64,000 nt of DNA from Gordonia aichiensis NBRC 108223 (GTDB lineage: Bacteria; Actinomycetota; Actinomycetes; Mycobacteriales; Mycobacteriaceae). Location: the NCBI RefSeq assembly GCF_000332975.1, contig NZ_BANR01000011.1, positions 62,001-126,000 of the forward strand, given 5' to 3'. Under the pieces are notes generated by a model that saw only the letters and a program-made list of their open reading frames with translations, searched no databases and was not told the DNA's origin. The position numbers were made by a program, and so were the translations under genes. Below are positions 17,622 to 25,931 of the stretch, one piece after another (positions within the stretch are counted from its first letter, which is position 1; every line of letters begins with the position of its first letter).

Positions 17622-19225
17622 TCACGACAGCGCGAATCCCTTGTAGCCCGCTGCTGCGGCCTCCAATGTCGCCGCGCGGTAGGCCCCTACTCCGCCGACG
17701 TAGGACAGCACTCGTCTGGGCTTGCCCGGGACGTTGGAGCCGACGTACCACGAGTGCGTCTTCGAGATGAGATTCGCATCGGCCAGTTCGTCGTGGTGGG
17801 CCACCCACGCGTCCTGACCCTCTTCGGTGGGTTCGATGACCGACTTGCCGTTGGCACGCAGGTACCCGATGGCGTCGCTGATCCACTCGGTCTGCTGCTG
17901 CAGGCAGGTCGTCATGTTGCACAGCGCGGCCGACGGAGCCAGCGGTGCACCGGTGGTCAACAGGTTCGGATAGCCGTGCACCATCAGGCCCATGGTGGTG
18001 CGGATGTCGCGACCCCAGTCCTCGCGGAGCGAACGTCCGTCACGTCCACGTATGTCGATCCTGGTCAACGCGCCGGTGCCGGCGTCGAAGCCCGTCGCCA
18101 TGACGATCACATCGAGCTCGTAGAGCGTGCCGTCCTCGAGCACGATCCCCTCGGGGACGATTCGGGCTATCGGGTTGTTCCTGACGGGCACGGCCTGCAC
18201 GTTGTCGCGGTGATAGACCTCGAGATAGCCGGACTCCAACGGCACCCGGTGAGTGCCGAAACCATAGTCGGAGGGGATCAGCAGTTCGCACAGTTCCGGG
18301 TCTTGCAGACGGGCGCGCATCTTCTCACGCACGAACTCCGACACCTCTTCACTGACCTGCTCGTCGGAGAAGATCTCGGCGAACGAGGCCAGCCACAGCT
18401 TGAGCGAGCCGTTCTCGTAGTCGGCCTCGAGACGCTCCCGACGCTGCGCGGGCGTGAGGTCGGCCCACGCGACGTCGAAGTCGTACTCGAAGCCGGTGAA
18501 GGTGTTCGGCAGGTTCTCCCGCAACTCGTCGAAGCGCGCTTTGTAAGCCTCGACGTCGTCGGGACCGTAGCTCGGGTTCTTCATCGGCAACGCATACTGG
18601 GGCGTCCTGATGAACACCGTCAGTTGGTCGACCTGCTCGGCGATCGTCTGAATGACCTGGATACCCGTGGCCCCGTTACCGATCACGCCGACTCGTTTAC
18701 CCGACAACTCGACGCCGTCGCGTGGCCACCGCGCGGTGTGGAAGATCTCGCCGGAGAAGTCGCGCTGCCCCGGGAAGATGTCGGACATCGGCGCCGAGAG
18801 CATCCCGCAGCAGGTGACGAGGTACTGGGTGTCGATCGTCTCGCCGCCGTCGGTGGTCACCGTCCCCAGCGGTTGGTCTCCTCATCGAAGACCGCGCTGG
18901 TGATCGTCGTGTCGAAGGAGATGTCGGGACGCAGATCGAGGGAATCGGCGACGTAGTTGAGCCACTGTTCGATCTCGCGCTGCCCGGGGAACCTGCTGCT
19001 CCAGCTCCAGCCCTTGTAGAGGTCCTCGTCGAAGAGGTACTGGTAGATGTAGGCCTCGGAATCAAACTTCGCGCCTGGGTACCGGTTCCAGTACCAGGTG
19101 CCGCCGACACCGGATGCCGTGTCGTAAGCCCTGACTTCTAGACCCTGTTCACGAAGCTGATGCAGTTGGTAGAGACCAGCGACCCCGGCTCCGATCACGA
19201 CCGCGTCGAGTGTTCTGTCAGACAT
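17622..19225 (-). pseudogene. Baeyer-Villiger monooxygenase split by a frameshift
   Basis: Two adjoining frames together make one flavin monooxygenase of about 534 residues. The first (19225-18857, 122 residues) has the FAD motif VVIGAGVAGL, GGTWYWNRYPGAKFD and ends DEETNRWGR. The second (18860-17622, 412 residues, GTG start) carries the Baeyer-Villiger fingerprint FSGEIFHTARWP, the NADPH motif GVIGNGATGIQ and the ATGFDAGTGAL segment. The break lies in a CTGGGGACGGTG tract near 18862, where removing two G bases or adding one base would restore one frame. The frames overlap by GTGA, so two chains might be translated, but the cut falls inside the FAD domain. The first frame starts at ATG 19225 after GGAGGAGAG. 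An intact enzyme would turn a ketone into an ester for the downstream esterase. Confidence 0.8.
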
Positions 19226-19242
19226 TGCTCTCCTCCATTGAT

Positions 19243-19258
19243 GTGATTGTGATCACCT
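19243..19258. promoter_or_regulatory. CRP/GlxR-like site before the monooxygenase
   Basis: TGTGATTGTGATCACC matches TGTGA-N6-TCACA at nine of ten fixed positions. It lies 18-33 bases before the monooxygenase ATG. The site would allow cAMP-linked control of this catabolic operon. The match was made by eye. Confidence 0.45.
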
Positions 19259-19294
19259 GGAAGTGAATGTTTGACCTGTCTCACATACTCGACG

Positions 19295-19311
19295 TGTCCC
19301 AAATTGGGACA
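19295..19311. promoter_or_regulatory. Perfect 17-bp palindrome in the monooxygenase/activator intergenic region
   Basis: TGTCCCAAATTGGGACA is a perfect palindrome with one central base. It lies 70 bases before the monooxygenase and about 105 bases before the divergent AcoR-like activator gene. TGTC-N-GACA palindromes are usual for Fis-type activators, so it is the best candidate for the binding site of the adjacent regulator. Confidence 0.6.
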
Positions 19312-19415
19312 GCAATCCTGTCCGATCGGTGGTGGTCGCCAAGGCGTCGGTCGATGAATAATCGGCTGTGCCCTGCGTCACATCGGCGTACGGCGTCGAG
19401 AAGGGAGCAGGCATC

Positions 19416-21191
19416 GTGCGTGACAGGCGAGATGAGCAGCTCCGTATCGCTGCAGCTCGCGCCGATTTTCTCGAATACGGACCGCAAGGAGCTGCCGGCG
19501 TCGGCGAGGTCGTCGCCGCGTCGTGGTCGAGAAGCGCGTCCGCTGGGCTCGACGCCGACGAATACCACGTCGCCTACCACGACGACATCGACTTCGATTC
19601 GCGGTTGGCACGGTGTGCCCGCCCCGTTCTCGAACGACTCACCGGTGACATGTCCGACGTCCCGGTCACCATCGCCCTCACCGACGCGCAGGCCAGGATC
19701 GTCGACCGCCGCGACTGCTCGACGGCGGTCGGCCGGGTCCTCGACCGCGTCGACTTCGACCGCGGATTCTCGTTCGAGGAGAGCAGCATCGGAACCAACG
19801 GGGTCGGCACGGTGTTCGAGGTCGGTGCTCCGGTGAGCGTCGTCGGCTCCGAACACTTCAACCAGTCGCTCGTCCAGTTCGCCTGTACAGGTGCACCGAT
19901 TCTCGACCCGCTGACCGGGCGGGTCGTCGGGGTACTCGACGCGAGCATGCTGGCCGAGAGCTGGAACAGCCTCGTCGACGCACTGGTGCGTTCAGCAGCG
20001 ACCGACATCAGCCGCAACCTCCTCCTCGACCGGAGCCAGGACACCCGCGCCGTGTTCGAGACATATCTTCGAGCTTCCGCACGGCCCGGTCGAGCTGTGA
20101 TCGCACTTGGCGAGACGGTCATGGTCAACGAAGCGGCCCGTACGCTACTGGACCCCGACGAACAGGCCACCATCGGGCAGTACGCCGAGTACATGATGAC
20201 CAAGCACGACAACGCTTTACACACCGTGACCCTCGAAAGCGGTCGACAGATCCGGATGCGGACCAAGCACATCGTCAGCCGCGGCGATGTCGTGGGAGTG
20301 GTGGCGGTTCTCGACGAGGACCGGGCCGCCCCACCCGAGAAGGGCGCCGGTGAGACCGGCTCACGGACCGCTGCTTTGCCACACTCCCCTGCTCACGGAA
20401 TGCGCAGTCCGACATGGATTCACGCGTACGGCGAGGTCATGGAATCGCTCACGCACTGCCGGGCCCTGGTCGTCGTCGGCGAACCGGGGAGCGGACGTCT
20501 GTCTGTGCTGAAGGATGCCTTCTCCAGCCAGAACCCCACTGCACCGATCGTCGTCGTCGATGTCGCACACCAAACGGCGTGTAGCACTCCCCCTCCGGCA
20601 CCGGGCGACGACGGCGGACTACTGATACTCCGACACATCGACACCCGTGACGGTCCCGTGTCCCCGACGTTGCGCTCAGCCATCGACGACGCCACTGCCG
20701 CGGGATACGTCCTCGCGGCCACAGCATCTCCGCCACGCGACGCAACCGCCACCACCCGTGACGGGCTCTTCGGACTGTTCGAACACTCGGTCACCCTGCC
20801 GCCACTGCGGCTGCGCAGCCCCGATCTGGAACCGTTGGTACACCGCATGCTCAAGGGGCTTGCGCCACAACGCACCACCCGCATCAGCCCCCAGGCCATG
20901 CGCATCATCGCCGCATACTCGTGGCCCCAGAATCTGACGCAGTTGCACTTCGCGCTCGAAGCAGCACTCCGACGACGTCCCGTCGGAGAGATACAGCCAG
21001 AGGACCTTCCGGGTTTCTGCCGTACCACCGCCCATCGGGTCCTCACGACGCTGGAGGTCACCGAGCGCGACGCCATCGTCCGCGTTCTGGACGAGTGCGG
21101 CGGCAATCGGGTTCGCGCCGCGCAGGCGCTGGGCATGTCACGCAGCTCGATCTACCGGAAGATCCACAGCTACGGAATCACCGGGATCTGA
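19416..21191 (+). CDS. AcoR-like activator (GAF domains, degenerate AAA+, Fis helix-turn-helix)
   Basis: Regulator of 591 residues. An N-terminal GAF-type sensor covers about 50-210, with SFEESSIGTNGVGT and the FACTGAPILDP segment. A PAS-like region follows to about 310, then a reduced AAA+ domain, and a C-terminal Fis helix-turn-helix (NRVRAAQALGMSRSSIYRKI). The Walker A region reads GEPGSGRLS, with Arg in place of the usual Lys, and no GAFTGA sigma-54 contact loop is seen, in keeping with actinobacteria lacking sigma-54. The GTG at 19416 is preferred because GGGAG lies 8 bases upstream; a GTG at 19368 is also open. It is divergent from the monooxygenase-esterase operon and probably activates it in response to a ketone or alcohol. 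Confidence 0.82.
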   Translation: MRDRRDEQLRIAAARADFLEYGPQGAAGVGEVVAASWSRSASAGLDADEYHVAYHDDIDFDSRLARCARPVLERLTGDMSDVPVTIALTDAQARIVDRRDCSTAVGRVLDRVDFDRGFSFEESSIGTNGVGTVFEVGAPVSVVGSEHFNQSLVQFACTGAPILDPLTGRVVGVLDASMLAESWNSLVDALVRSAATDISRNLLLDRSQDTRAVFETYLRASARPGRAVIALGETVMVNEAARTLLDPDEQATIGQYAEYMMTKHDNALHTVTLESGRQIRMRTKHIVSRGDVVGVVAVLDEDRAAPPEKGAGETGSRTAALPHSPAHGMRSPTWIHAYGEVMESLTHCRALVVVGEPGSGRLSVLKDAFSSQNPTAPIVVVDVAHQTACSTPPPAPGDDGGLLILRHIDTRDGPVSPTLRSAIDDATAAGYVLAATASPPRDATATTRDGLFGLFEHSVTLPPLRLRSPDLEPLVHRMLKGLAPQRTTRISPQAMRIIAAYSWPQNLTQLHFALEAALRRRPVGEIQPEDLPGFCRTTAHRVLTTLEVTERDAIVRVLDECGGNRVRAAQALGMSRSSIYRKIHSYGITGI

Positions 21192-21219
21192 TCCCCACCG
21201 CTGATCGAACCCGCCGACG

Positions 21220-22509
21220 CTACCCCGCCGTGATCCCCGCACCGGCCGCGAGCAATCCCGCCTCCCCGCGATTCGACACCTGCAGTTTCTGCAGGATCGC
21301 CGCGACGTGGAACTTGATGGTGCTCTCGCTGACCCCGAGGTCGGCGGCGATGGCCTTGTTGCGTCGACCGAGCGCAAGGTGTCCGAGCACCTCGAGCTCG
21401 CGCGGGTTCAACGACGCCAGTAGATCCTTCTCCGGCCGAGACACTGTTGTTTCCAGGGGTATTCGTGCCGTGATCCGACTTCCCCACCCGGCGAGCGACT
21501 CGACGTCGAGCGTCCCGTCGACGGCCCGCAACCGCCCAGCCAGCTGTCGGGTCAAGGCGTCACCGTCGAGTTCGCCCTGCCCCTGATCCCGGACATCGAT
21601 GACGAGGTCGGCGCCGCGGCTCCCCCAGGCGATCCGTAACCGCGCCACATGTGGTTGCGCGGCGACCGCGACAGCCACCGCCCGCACGATGGCCCGAGCA
21701 GCGTGGGCGATCTCTCCCGGCAGGGTTGCATCAGCGTCGGGTTCCACGAACTCGACGTCGGCGTCGAGGTCGCGCAGCACCGGCTCGAGCTCTGCGCGCA
21801 GTCGGCGGAAGGCCACACCGCTCGCCTCCGTGGCGAGGGCCCGATTGATGTCTCCGACGGAACGCAGCGCGATCAGAGCGGTCGACGCCGTCTCCGCCGC
21901 GATGGTGCGAGCTGGCCCGTCGTCGAGGTCGCGCGAGCGCAGCGTCCCGAGAATCGACGACAGCGTGTCCTCGTGCTGCTCGGTCAGCTGAGTGATCGTA
22001 CGCGCTCGCTCGGTCGACGCCGCGCGCGACTCGGCGAGATAATCGGGACTCGCCTGGGCGACCTGCTGCCGGATCGACGTCGCCACCAGCGCGAACCACG
22101 CAGCGAGCAGATCGTCGACGACGGGCGTCCTTGTCTTCGCCTTCGGCACCATCACCAGCAGTGTGTCGCTGAGGTCGCGCACCGCGAGGACCTTTCGGCG
22201 CGCGCCCCCGATCACCGCGTGACCGTGCAGGGCGTCGCCCCTGGCCACCGACTCCTTGATCGCGTCGAGTTCGGCGATCGTCGCGCGCTCGACGATCGCG
22301 GCTGCACCGGCCACCTTCCGTGGGCGGCCGGTGCACTCTCGGGTGTAGATGATCAGCGCGTCATGCGGGTACGCCGAGGTCAGAAACCTGGAGAAACGTT
22401 CGGCAATCTGCGGCAGCGGGCCATCCACCACACCGACGAACTGCCGCCACCGAGTCGGCGACAGCGTCGTCGACTCGCCCGAGCGCTCGGACTGTACTTC
22501 CAGAGTCAC
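21220..22509 (-). CDS. Kinase-like ATPase fused to a LuxR helix-turn-helix
   Basis: Protein of 429 residues in an unusual order. A sensor-like N-terminal part covers about 1-150. A helical segment ([20 protein letters not shown], about 180-230) resembles a histidine-kinase dimerisation region. An HATPase-like part (about 240-355) has [12 protein letters not shown] and [12 protein letters not shown]. The C-terminus is a LuxR/FixJ helix-turn-helix (about 365-425, [36 protein letters not shown]). There is no receiver domain or membrane segment. Sensing, ATP binding and DNA binding thus appear to lie in one soluble protein. It follows the alcohol dehydrogenase gene by 10 bases and may control it through palindromes upstream of that gene. 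Confidence 0.75.
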   Translation of the reverse strand: MTLEVQSERSGESTTLSPTRWRQFVGVVDGPLPQIAERFSRFLTSAYPHDALIIYTRECTGRPRKVAGAAAIVERATIAELDAIKESVARGDALHGHAVIGGARRKVLAVRDLSDTLLVMVPKAKTRTPVVDDLLAAWFALVATSIRQQVAQASPDYLAESRAASTERARTITQLTEQHEDTLSSILGTLRSRDLDDGPARTIAAETASTALIALRSVGDINRALATEASGVAFRRLRAELEPVLRDLDADVEFVEPDADATLPGEIAHAARAIVRAVAVAVAAQPHVARLRIAWGSRGADLVIDVRDQGQGELDGDALTRQLAGRLRAVDGTLDVESLAGWGSRITARIPLETTVSRPEKDLLASLNPRELEVLGHLALGRRNKAIAADLGVSESTIKFHVAAILQKLQVSNRGEAGLLAAGAGITAG

Positions 22510-22519
22510 CTCACCATTG

Positions 22520-23575
22520 TCACCCGTTGCTGATGATCACCTTGAGTGCGTGCTCATCGGCCGCGTTGGAGAAGGTGTCGTAGGCACGGTCGAACTCGTC
22601 GAAGGTGAAGTGATGCGTCACGAACTTCTCCGGGGAGATGATGCCCTCTTCGATCTGAGTGAGCAGTTCTGGCGCCGTGGTCGCGTTCACCAGGCCCGTC
22701 GTGAGCGTCAGATTGTTGATCCAGTCCCGGTCGATCGGCAATTCGACAGGACGCCCGTGCACTCCGACATTCGCTAGGTGCCCACCGGGACGCAGACAGT
22801 CCAACGAGGTACGGAACGCCGGACCGAGTCCCACCGCTTCGATCGCGACGTCGACGCCGAGCCCCCCACGACTAAGGGCCTTGATCTGTTCCACCGTGTT
22901 GCCGCCCGCAAGGATGTCGATGGTGTCGGTCGCGCCGAAGTCGAGTGACCGCTCGAGGCGAAACTTGTTGCCGTCCACAGCGATCACACGCGACGCACCA
23001 CTCGACCGAGCGGTCATCACCGACGCGAGACCAACCGGCCCCGCTCCGACGACGGCGACGACGTCGCCCTCCTTCACTGCGCCGTAGAGCACACCGATCT
23101 CGAAACCCGTCGGCAGGATGTCGCTGAGCATGACACCCTGTTCTGCACTGACATTCGTCGGGAGCGGGATGAGTCCGTTGTCGGCGAACGGGACTCGCAC
23201 CAACTCAGCCTGCGTGCCATCGATGAGATGGCCGAAGATCCAACCGATCCCGCCGACCGTCTGACAGTGCGACGGCATGCCCATCACGCAATACTCGCAC
23301 CGTCCACATTTGGTGACGCACGAGATGATGACGCGGTCGCCGACCTTGACACGAGTGCATTCCGGCCCGACCTCGGTGACGACGCCGACACCCTCGTGAC
23401 CGAGGACGCGTCCCTTGGTGACCGCTGGAACGTCGCCGGACAGAATGTGCAGATCGGTGCCGCAGATCGTCGTCGTCTCGACTCGGACGATCGCGTCGGT
23501 CGGATCCTGGAGTACGGGATCGGGAACGTCCTCCCACGCCTTGCTGCCGGGACCGTGATAGACGAGCGCTTTCAT
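22520..23575 (-). CDS. Zinc-dependent medium-chain alcohol dehydrogenase
   Basis: Protein of 351 residues. The catalytic zinc site is in ICGTDLHIL and GHEGVGVV. Structural zinc cysteines are in [15 protein letters not shown], and the NAD motif is [12 protein letters not shown]. The start at 23575 ([10 protein letters not shown]) is chosen because GGAGG stands 7 bases upstream and the family starts there; the open frame runs 18 codons further without a ribosome site. The sequence resembles bacterial secondary-alcohol and threonine-dehydrogenase-like enzymes, so the substrate is open. Its place near the monooxygenase and esterase suggests oxidation of the alcohol freed from an ester. Two palindromes lie upstream and a LuxR-type regulator lies directly downstream. 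Confidence 0.82.
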   Translation of the reverse strand: MKALVYHGPGSKAWEDVPDPVLQDPTDAIVRVETTTICGTDLHILSGDVPAVTKGRVLGHEGVGVVTEVGPECTRVKVGDRVIISCVTKCGRCEYCVMGMPSHCQTVGGIGWIFGHLIDGTQAELVRVPFADNGLIPLPTNVSAEQGVMLSDILPTGFEIGVLYGAVKEGDVVAVVGAGPVGLASVMTARSSGASRVIAVDGNKFRLERSLDFGATDTIDILAGGNTVEQIKALSRGGLGVDVAIEAVGLGPAFRTSLDCLRPGGHLANVGVHGRPVELPIDRDWINNLTLTTGLVNATTAPELLTQIEEGIISPEKFVTHHFTFDEFDRAYDTFSNAADEHALKVIISNG

Positions 23576-23591
23576 ACCTGGCCTCCTTCGG

Positions 23592-23651
23592 GCCGCACCG
23601 CAGTGCGGCGTGTCCCCCGAATGCCCCACCCCAGTATGCGGTGCACCGCAT
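23592..23651. promoter_or_regulatory. Pair of palindromes before the alcohol dehydrogenase
   Basis: ATGCGGTGCACCGCAT (23636-23651) is a perfect 16-base palindrome. A second inverted repeat, GCCGCAC-CGCA-GTGCGGC, lies at 23592-23609 close to the start codon. Both are built from a GCGGTGC/GCACCGC-type half site. They are good operator candidates for the LuxR-type regulator encoded after the dehydrogenase. Confidence 0.55.
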
Positions 23652-23677
23652 CGATGGAGGCCGAGTTCGCGAAGCCG

Positions 23678-23692
23678 GTCTCAGGTTGAGAC
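23678..23692 (-). terminator. Small hairpin after the Lys/Ala-rich Rho-N protein gene
   Basis: GTCTCA-GGT-TGAGAC forms a perfect 6-base stem nine bases beyond the stop at 23701. It could help end transcription before the alcohol dehydrogenase promoter region. The stem is short, so confidence is limited. Confidence 0.3.
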
Positions 23693-23700
23693 GGACCGAC

Positions 23701-24228
23701 TCAGCCCGCAGACCCCAGGGCCGCCTGCAGTTCCGCCTTGGACATCGACGAATAGCCTTTGACGCCCTTCGCCTTCGCCTGCTCCCGAAGCTCCTTGACT
23801 GTCGGGGCCTTGGACGTGGACGCCGATGTCGTCGACTTGGCCGGGGTGCTCTTGGCCGGCGTGGTCTTGGCTGAAGTGCTCTTGGATGACGCAGGCTTCG
23901 CGGTGCCCGCCTGCTTCGTGGCGCCGGACGCACCACGCGATCCGGACGACTTCGTCGCGGTCGGCTTCGGTTTCGACGCCGAAGTGGTCGGTGTGGGTTT
24001 CGGCGCGACGACGGCTCTCGGGGTGTCTTTCGCCGTGGAGTCTGCGCTCTTGTTCTCGGATTCGTCGGAGATGGCACCGATGCGCTTCAACAATTCTCGA
24101 CGTAGCGCATCGGTCTCGCTCGCAGCCTTGCCGATCTGTTTCTCCGCCAGCTTCCGCACATCGTCGAGGCTCTGCTGTAGTTCACCGATCTGCTTCTGCA
24201 GGCGTTTGATCGCCTTCTTCTCGCCCAT
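23701..24228 (-). CDS. Coiled-coil protein with Ser/Thr/Lys-rich linker and C-terminal Rho-N/SAP-like domain
   Basis: Protein of 175 residues. Residues 3-60 are charged and heptad-like (RLQKQIGELQQSLDDVRKL) and should form a coiled coil. Residues 60-135 are a Lys/Ser/Thr/Ala/Pro linker with repeated TPAKST-type units, like the tails of actinobacterial histone-like proteins. The last 35 residues (VKELREQAKAKGVKGYSSMSKAELQAAL) match the Rho N-terminal/SAP type of nucleic-acid-binding helical domain. The ATG at 24228 (MGEKKAIKR) is used; the open frame upstream has the composition of non-coding DNA. It is divergent from another Rho-N-like gene. A role in DNA or RNA binding is inferred. Confidence 0.72.
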   Translation of the reverse strand: MGEKKAIKRLQKQIGELQQSLDDVRKLAEKQIGKAASETDALRRELLKRIGAISDESENKSADSTAKDTPRAVVAPKPTPTTSASKPKPTATKSSGSRGASGATKQAGTAKPASSKSTSAKTTPAKSTPAKSTTSASTSKAPTVKELREQAKAKGVKGYSSMSKAELQAALGSAG

Positions 24229-24416
24229 ACCTTGCGCCCTTCGTCGTCGTGCGTGCAGGACCCCCGTACCCGAGGGTAGGCACTCCGCCGCTGCTACAGG
24301 CGGATTATCGCCCACGCTGTCGTGTCGCGAGCTCGAAGACATCGTCGAGGTTGCGCCGAACGCGTAGCGTGGAAAATGTCGCACATCTATCGATCTCAGT
24401 CCGACGAGGAGGCATC

Positions 24417-24686
24417 ATGCCAGAGCGCGATCCGGGCCCGTCGATCAAGGACGACGAGCTCTACGAGAAGCTCCGAGACGAGGGCAACTCCAAGGAGAAG
24501 TCCGCACGTATCGCCAATGCGGCTGCCGCACAAGGGCGTTCGAAGGTCGGCGAGAAGGGCGGCGAGTCGGGGTCCTACGAGGATTGGACTGTCGACGAAC
24601 TCCGTTCACGGGCAAAAGAACTGGGTTTGAGCAACTACTCAGACCTGAAGAAGGACGAACTCATCGACAAGTTGCGCGAGCACTGA
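24417..24686 (+). CDS. Small Rho-N/SAP-like protein
   Basis: Protein of 89 residues. The first half (about 1-45) reads PSIKDDELYEKLRDEGNSKEKSARIANAAA, a pattern seen in small actinobacterial proteins of unknown role. The second half (about 58-88, WTVDELRSRAKELGLSNYSDLKKDELIDKL) is a Rho-N/SAP-like helix-turn-helix thought to bind nucleic acid. The start is firm: GACGAGGAGG is a very strong ribosome site about 7 bases before the ATG. It is divergently paired with a longer Rho-N protein, the two sharing a 188-base promoter region. The function is unknown. Confidence 0.82.
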   Translation: MPERDPGPSIKDDELYEKLRDEGNSKEKSARIANAAAAQGRSKVGEKGGESGSYEDWTVDELRSRAKELGLSNYSDLKKDELIDKLREH

Positions 24687-24712
24687 ACCCACGGTGCTCG
24701 ATCACGACGACA

Positions 24713-24744
24713 CGGGGTCTGCAACCACCAGGCCGCAGACCCCG
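24713..24744. terminator. Bidirectional terminator hairpin
   Basis: Perfect 10-base arms, CGGGGTCTGC and GCAGACCCCG, enclose a 12-base loop between the convergent Rho-N gene and the alcohol dehydrogenase gene. Position and symmetry fit a terminator for both strands. Confidence 0.65.
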
Positions 24745-24758
24745 CAACCCCGCGTCGA

Positions 24759-25874
24759 TCAGAGCCGGATCACCGGCTTGATGGTCTTGCCGTGGTGCAT
24801 GTCGTCGGTGGCGGCGTTGATCTCGTCGAGTTTGTAGTGGGCAACGATCGACCGCAGCGGGAATGATCCGCTGCGGTACAGATCAACGAGGACCGGCAGG
24901 AGCGTCTCGGGCTCGCTGTCTCCTTCGGTGATGCCGATGACCTTCTTGCCCACCAGCATGTCCTGGACACCGAGCGACACCTCCGCTCCCGCTACCGATG
25001 GTGCGCCGATGACGCCGCAGGTACCGTCGACTCCCAGTGCGAGCACCGCGGTCTTGAGGACTGCGGGCACCCCGGTGGTCTCCACCGCGTAATCCAGGCC
25101 TAGACCTTTGGTGAGCTTGCCGAGTTCTTCTGCGACATCCTGAGTCGACGCGTCGATGGTATGGGTTGCGCCGAATTCCTTCGCAGTCTCCAGTCGCTCG
25201 GCGACCAGATCGATCGCGACGATCGTGGCGTCGGGGGTCTGCGAGGCCGCGTAGATCGCCGACAATCCGACCGCGCCATTCCCGAACACGGCGAGGGTCG
25301 AGCCCGGTACAGGCTTGAGGATGTTCCAGATGGCACCGATGCCGGTCTGCACACCGCAGCCCAACGGCGCGATGATCGCCAGGTCGTCGTCAGACAGATC
25401 ATCGGCGACCTTCACGATGCTACGTTCGGTCACAAGGGCGACCTCGGCGAACGATGATTGACCGAAGAAGCTGCCGCCTATCTCCTCGTCGCCGCGATGC
25501 AGAGGTGCGCTGCCATCGGGCCGTGTGCCGCAGATGAGATTGCGTGGCACGAACTCGAGGCAATAGGCGGGATGACCCGCACGGCACTTCACGCATCGGC
25601 CGCAGCTGGTGAAGCTGAGTAGCACCTTGTCGCCGGGTTTCACCTTGGTCACGCCTGCGCCTACGCGTTCGACGACGCCTGCTCCCTCATGGCCGAGGAC
25701 GCCTGGGAACTTGAACGGGATGGCGCCGCCCTGCACCACGAGGTCGGTGTGGCACAGGCCAGCGGCGACGATCCGGACCACCACCTCGTCTGCACGCGGT
25801 TCGTCGAGTGTGATCGTGTCGATGGTGAACGGCGCCCCGGTGGATTCGATGACGGCCGCACGTGTTTCTGTCAT
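24759..25874 (-). CDS. Zinc alcohol dehydrogenase, aryl/allyl-alcohol type
   Basis: Protein of 371 residues of the zinc medium-chain dehydrogenases. AGLCHTDLVVQGG and GHEGAGVVERVG hold the catalytic zinc, CGRCVKCRAGHPAYC the structural zinc, and FGNGAVGLSAI the NAD site. The segment GRNL-like FVPRNLICGTRPDGSAPLHR and the overall pattern are those of benzyl-, perillyl- or geraniol-alcohol dehydrogenases. It lies 57 bases after a P450 gene on the same strand. The pair suggests that the P450 makes a primary alcohol and this enzyme oxidises it to the aldehyde. The actual substrate cannot be read from the sequence. Confidence 0.85.
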   Translation of the reverse strand: MTETRAAVIESTGAPFTIDTITLDEPRADEVVVRIVAAGLCHTDLVVQGGAIPFKFPGVLGHEGAGVVERVGAGVTKVKPGDKVLLSFTSCGRCVKCRAGHPAYCLEFVPRNLICGTRPDGSAPLHRGDEEIGGSFFGQSSFAEVALVTERSIVKVADDLSDDDLAIIAPLGCGVQTGIGAIWNILKPVPGSTLAVFGNGAVGLSAIYAASQTPDATIVAIDLVAERLETAKEFGATHTIDASTQDVAEELGKLTKGLGLDYAVETTGVPAVLKTAVLALGVDGTCGVIGAPSVAGAEVSLGVQDMLVGKKVIGITEGDSEPETLLPVLVDLYRSGSFPLRSIVAHYKLDEINAATDDMHHGKTIKPVIRL

Positions 25875-25931
25875 GGCTTTGTTCTTTTCTTTCTCGATGA
25901 TGGTGATGAAGAGATGTGACGACGCGTGATG

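Noticed and set aside
18857..18860. Two genuine genes coupled by GTGA instead of a frameshifted monooxygenase
   Set aside because: The cut falls within a single FAD domain and both parts together equal one normal enzyme, so a real two-gene design is unlikely, although not excluded.
17589..18956. A 455-codon plus-strand frame over the broken monooxygenase
   Set aside because: The minus-strand reading holds all the flavin monooxygenase motifs; the plus frame has none.
19416..21191. True sigma-54-dependent activator
   Set aside because: GAFTGA is absent and the Walker A lysine is replaced, and this lineage is known to lack sigma-54.
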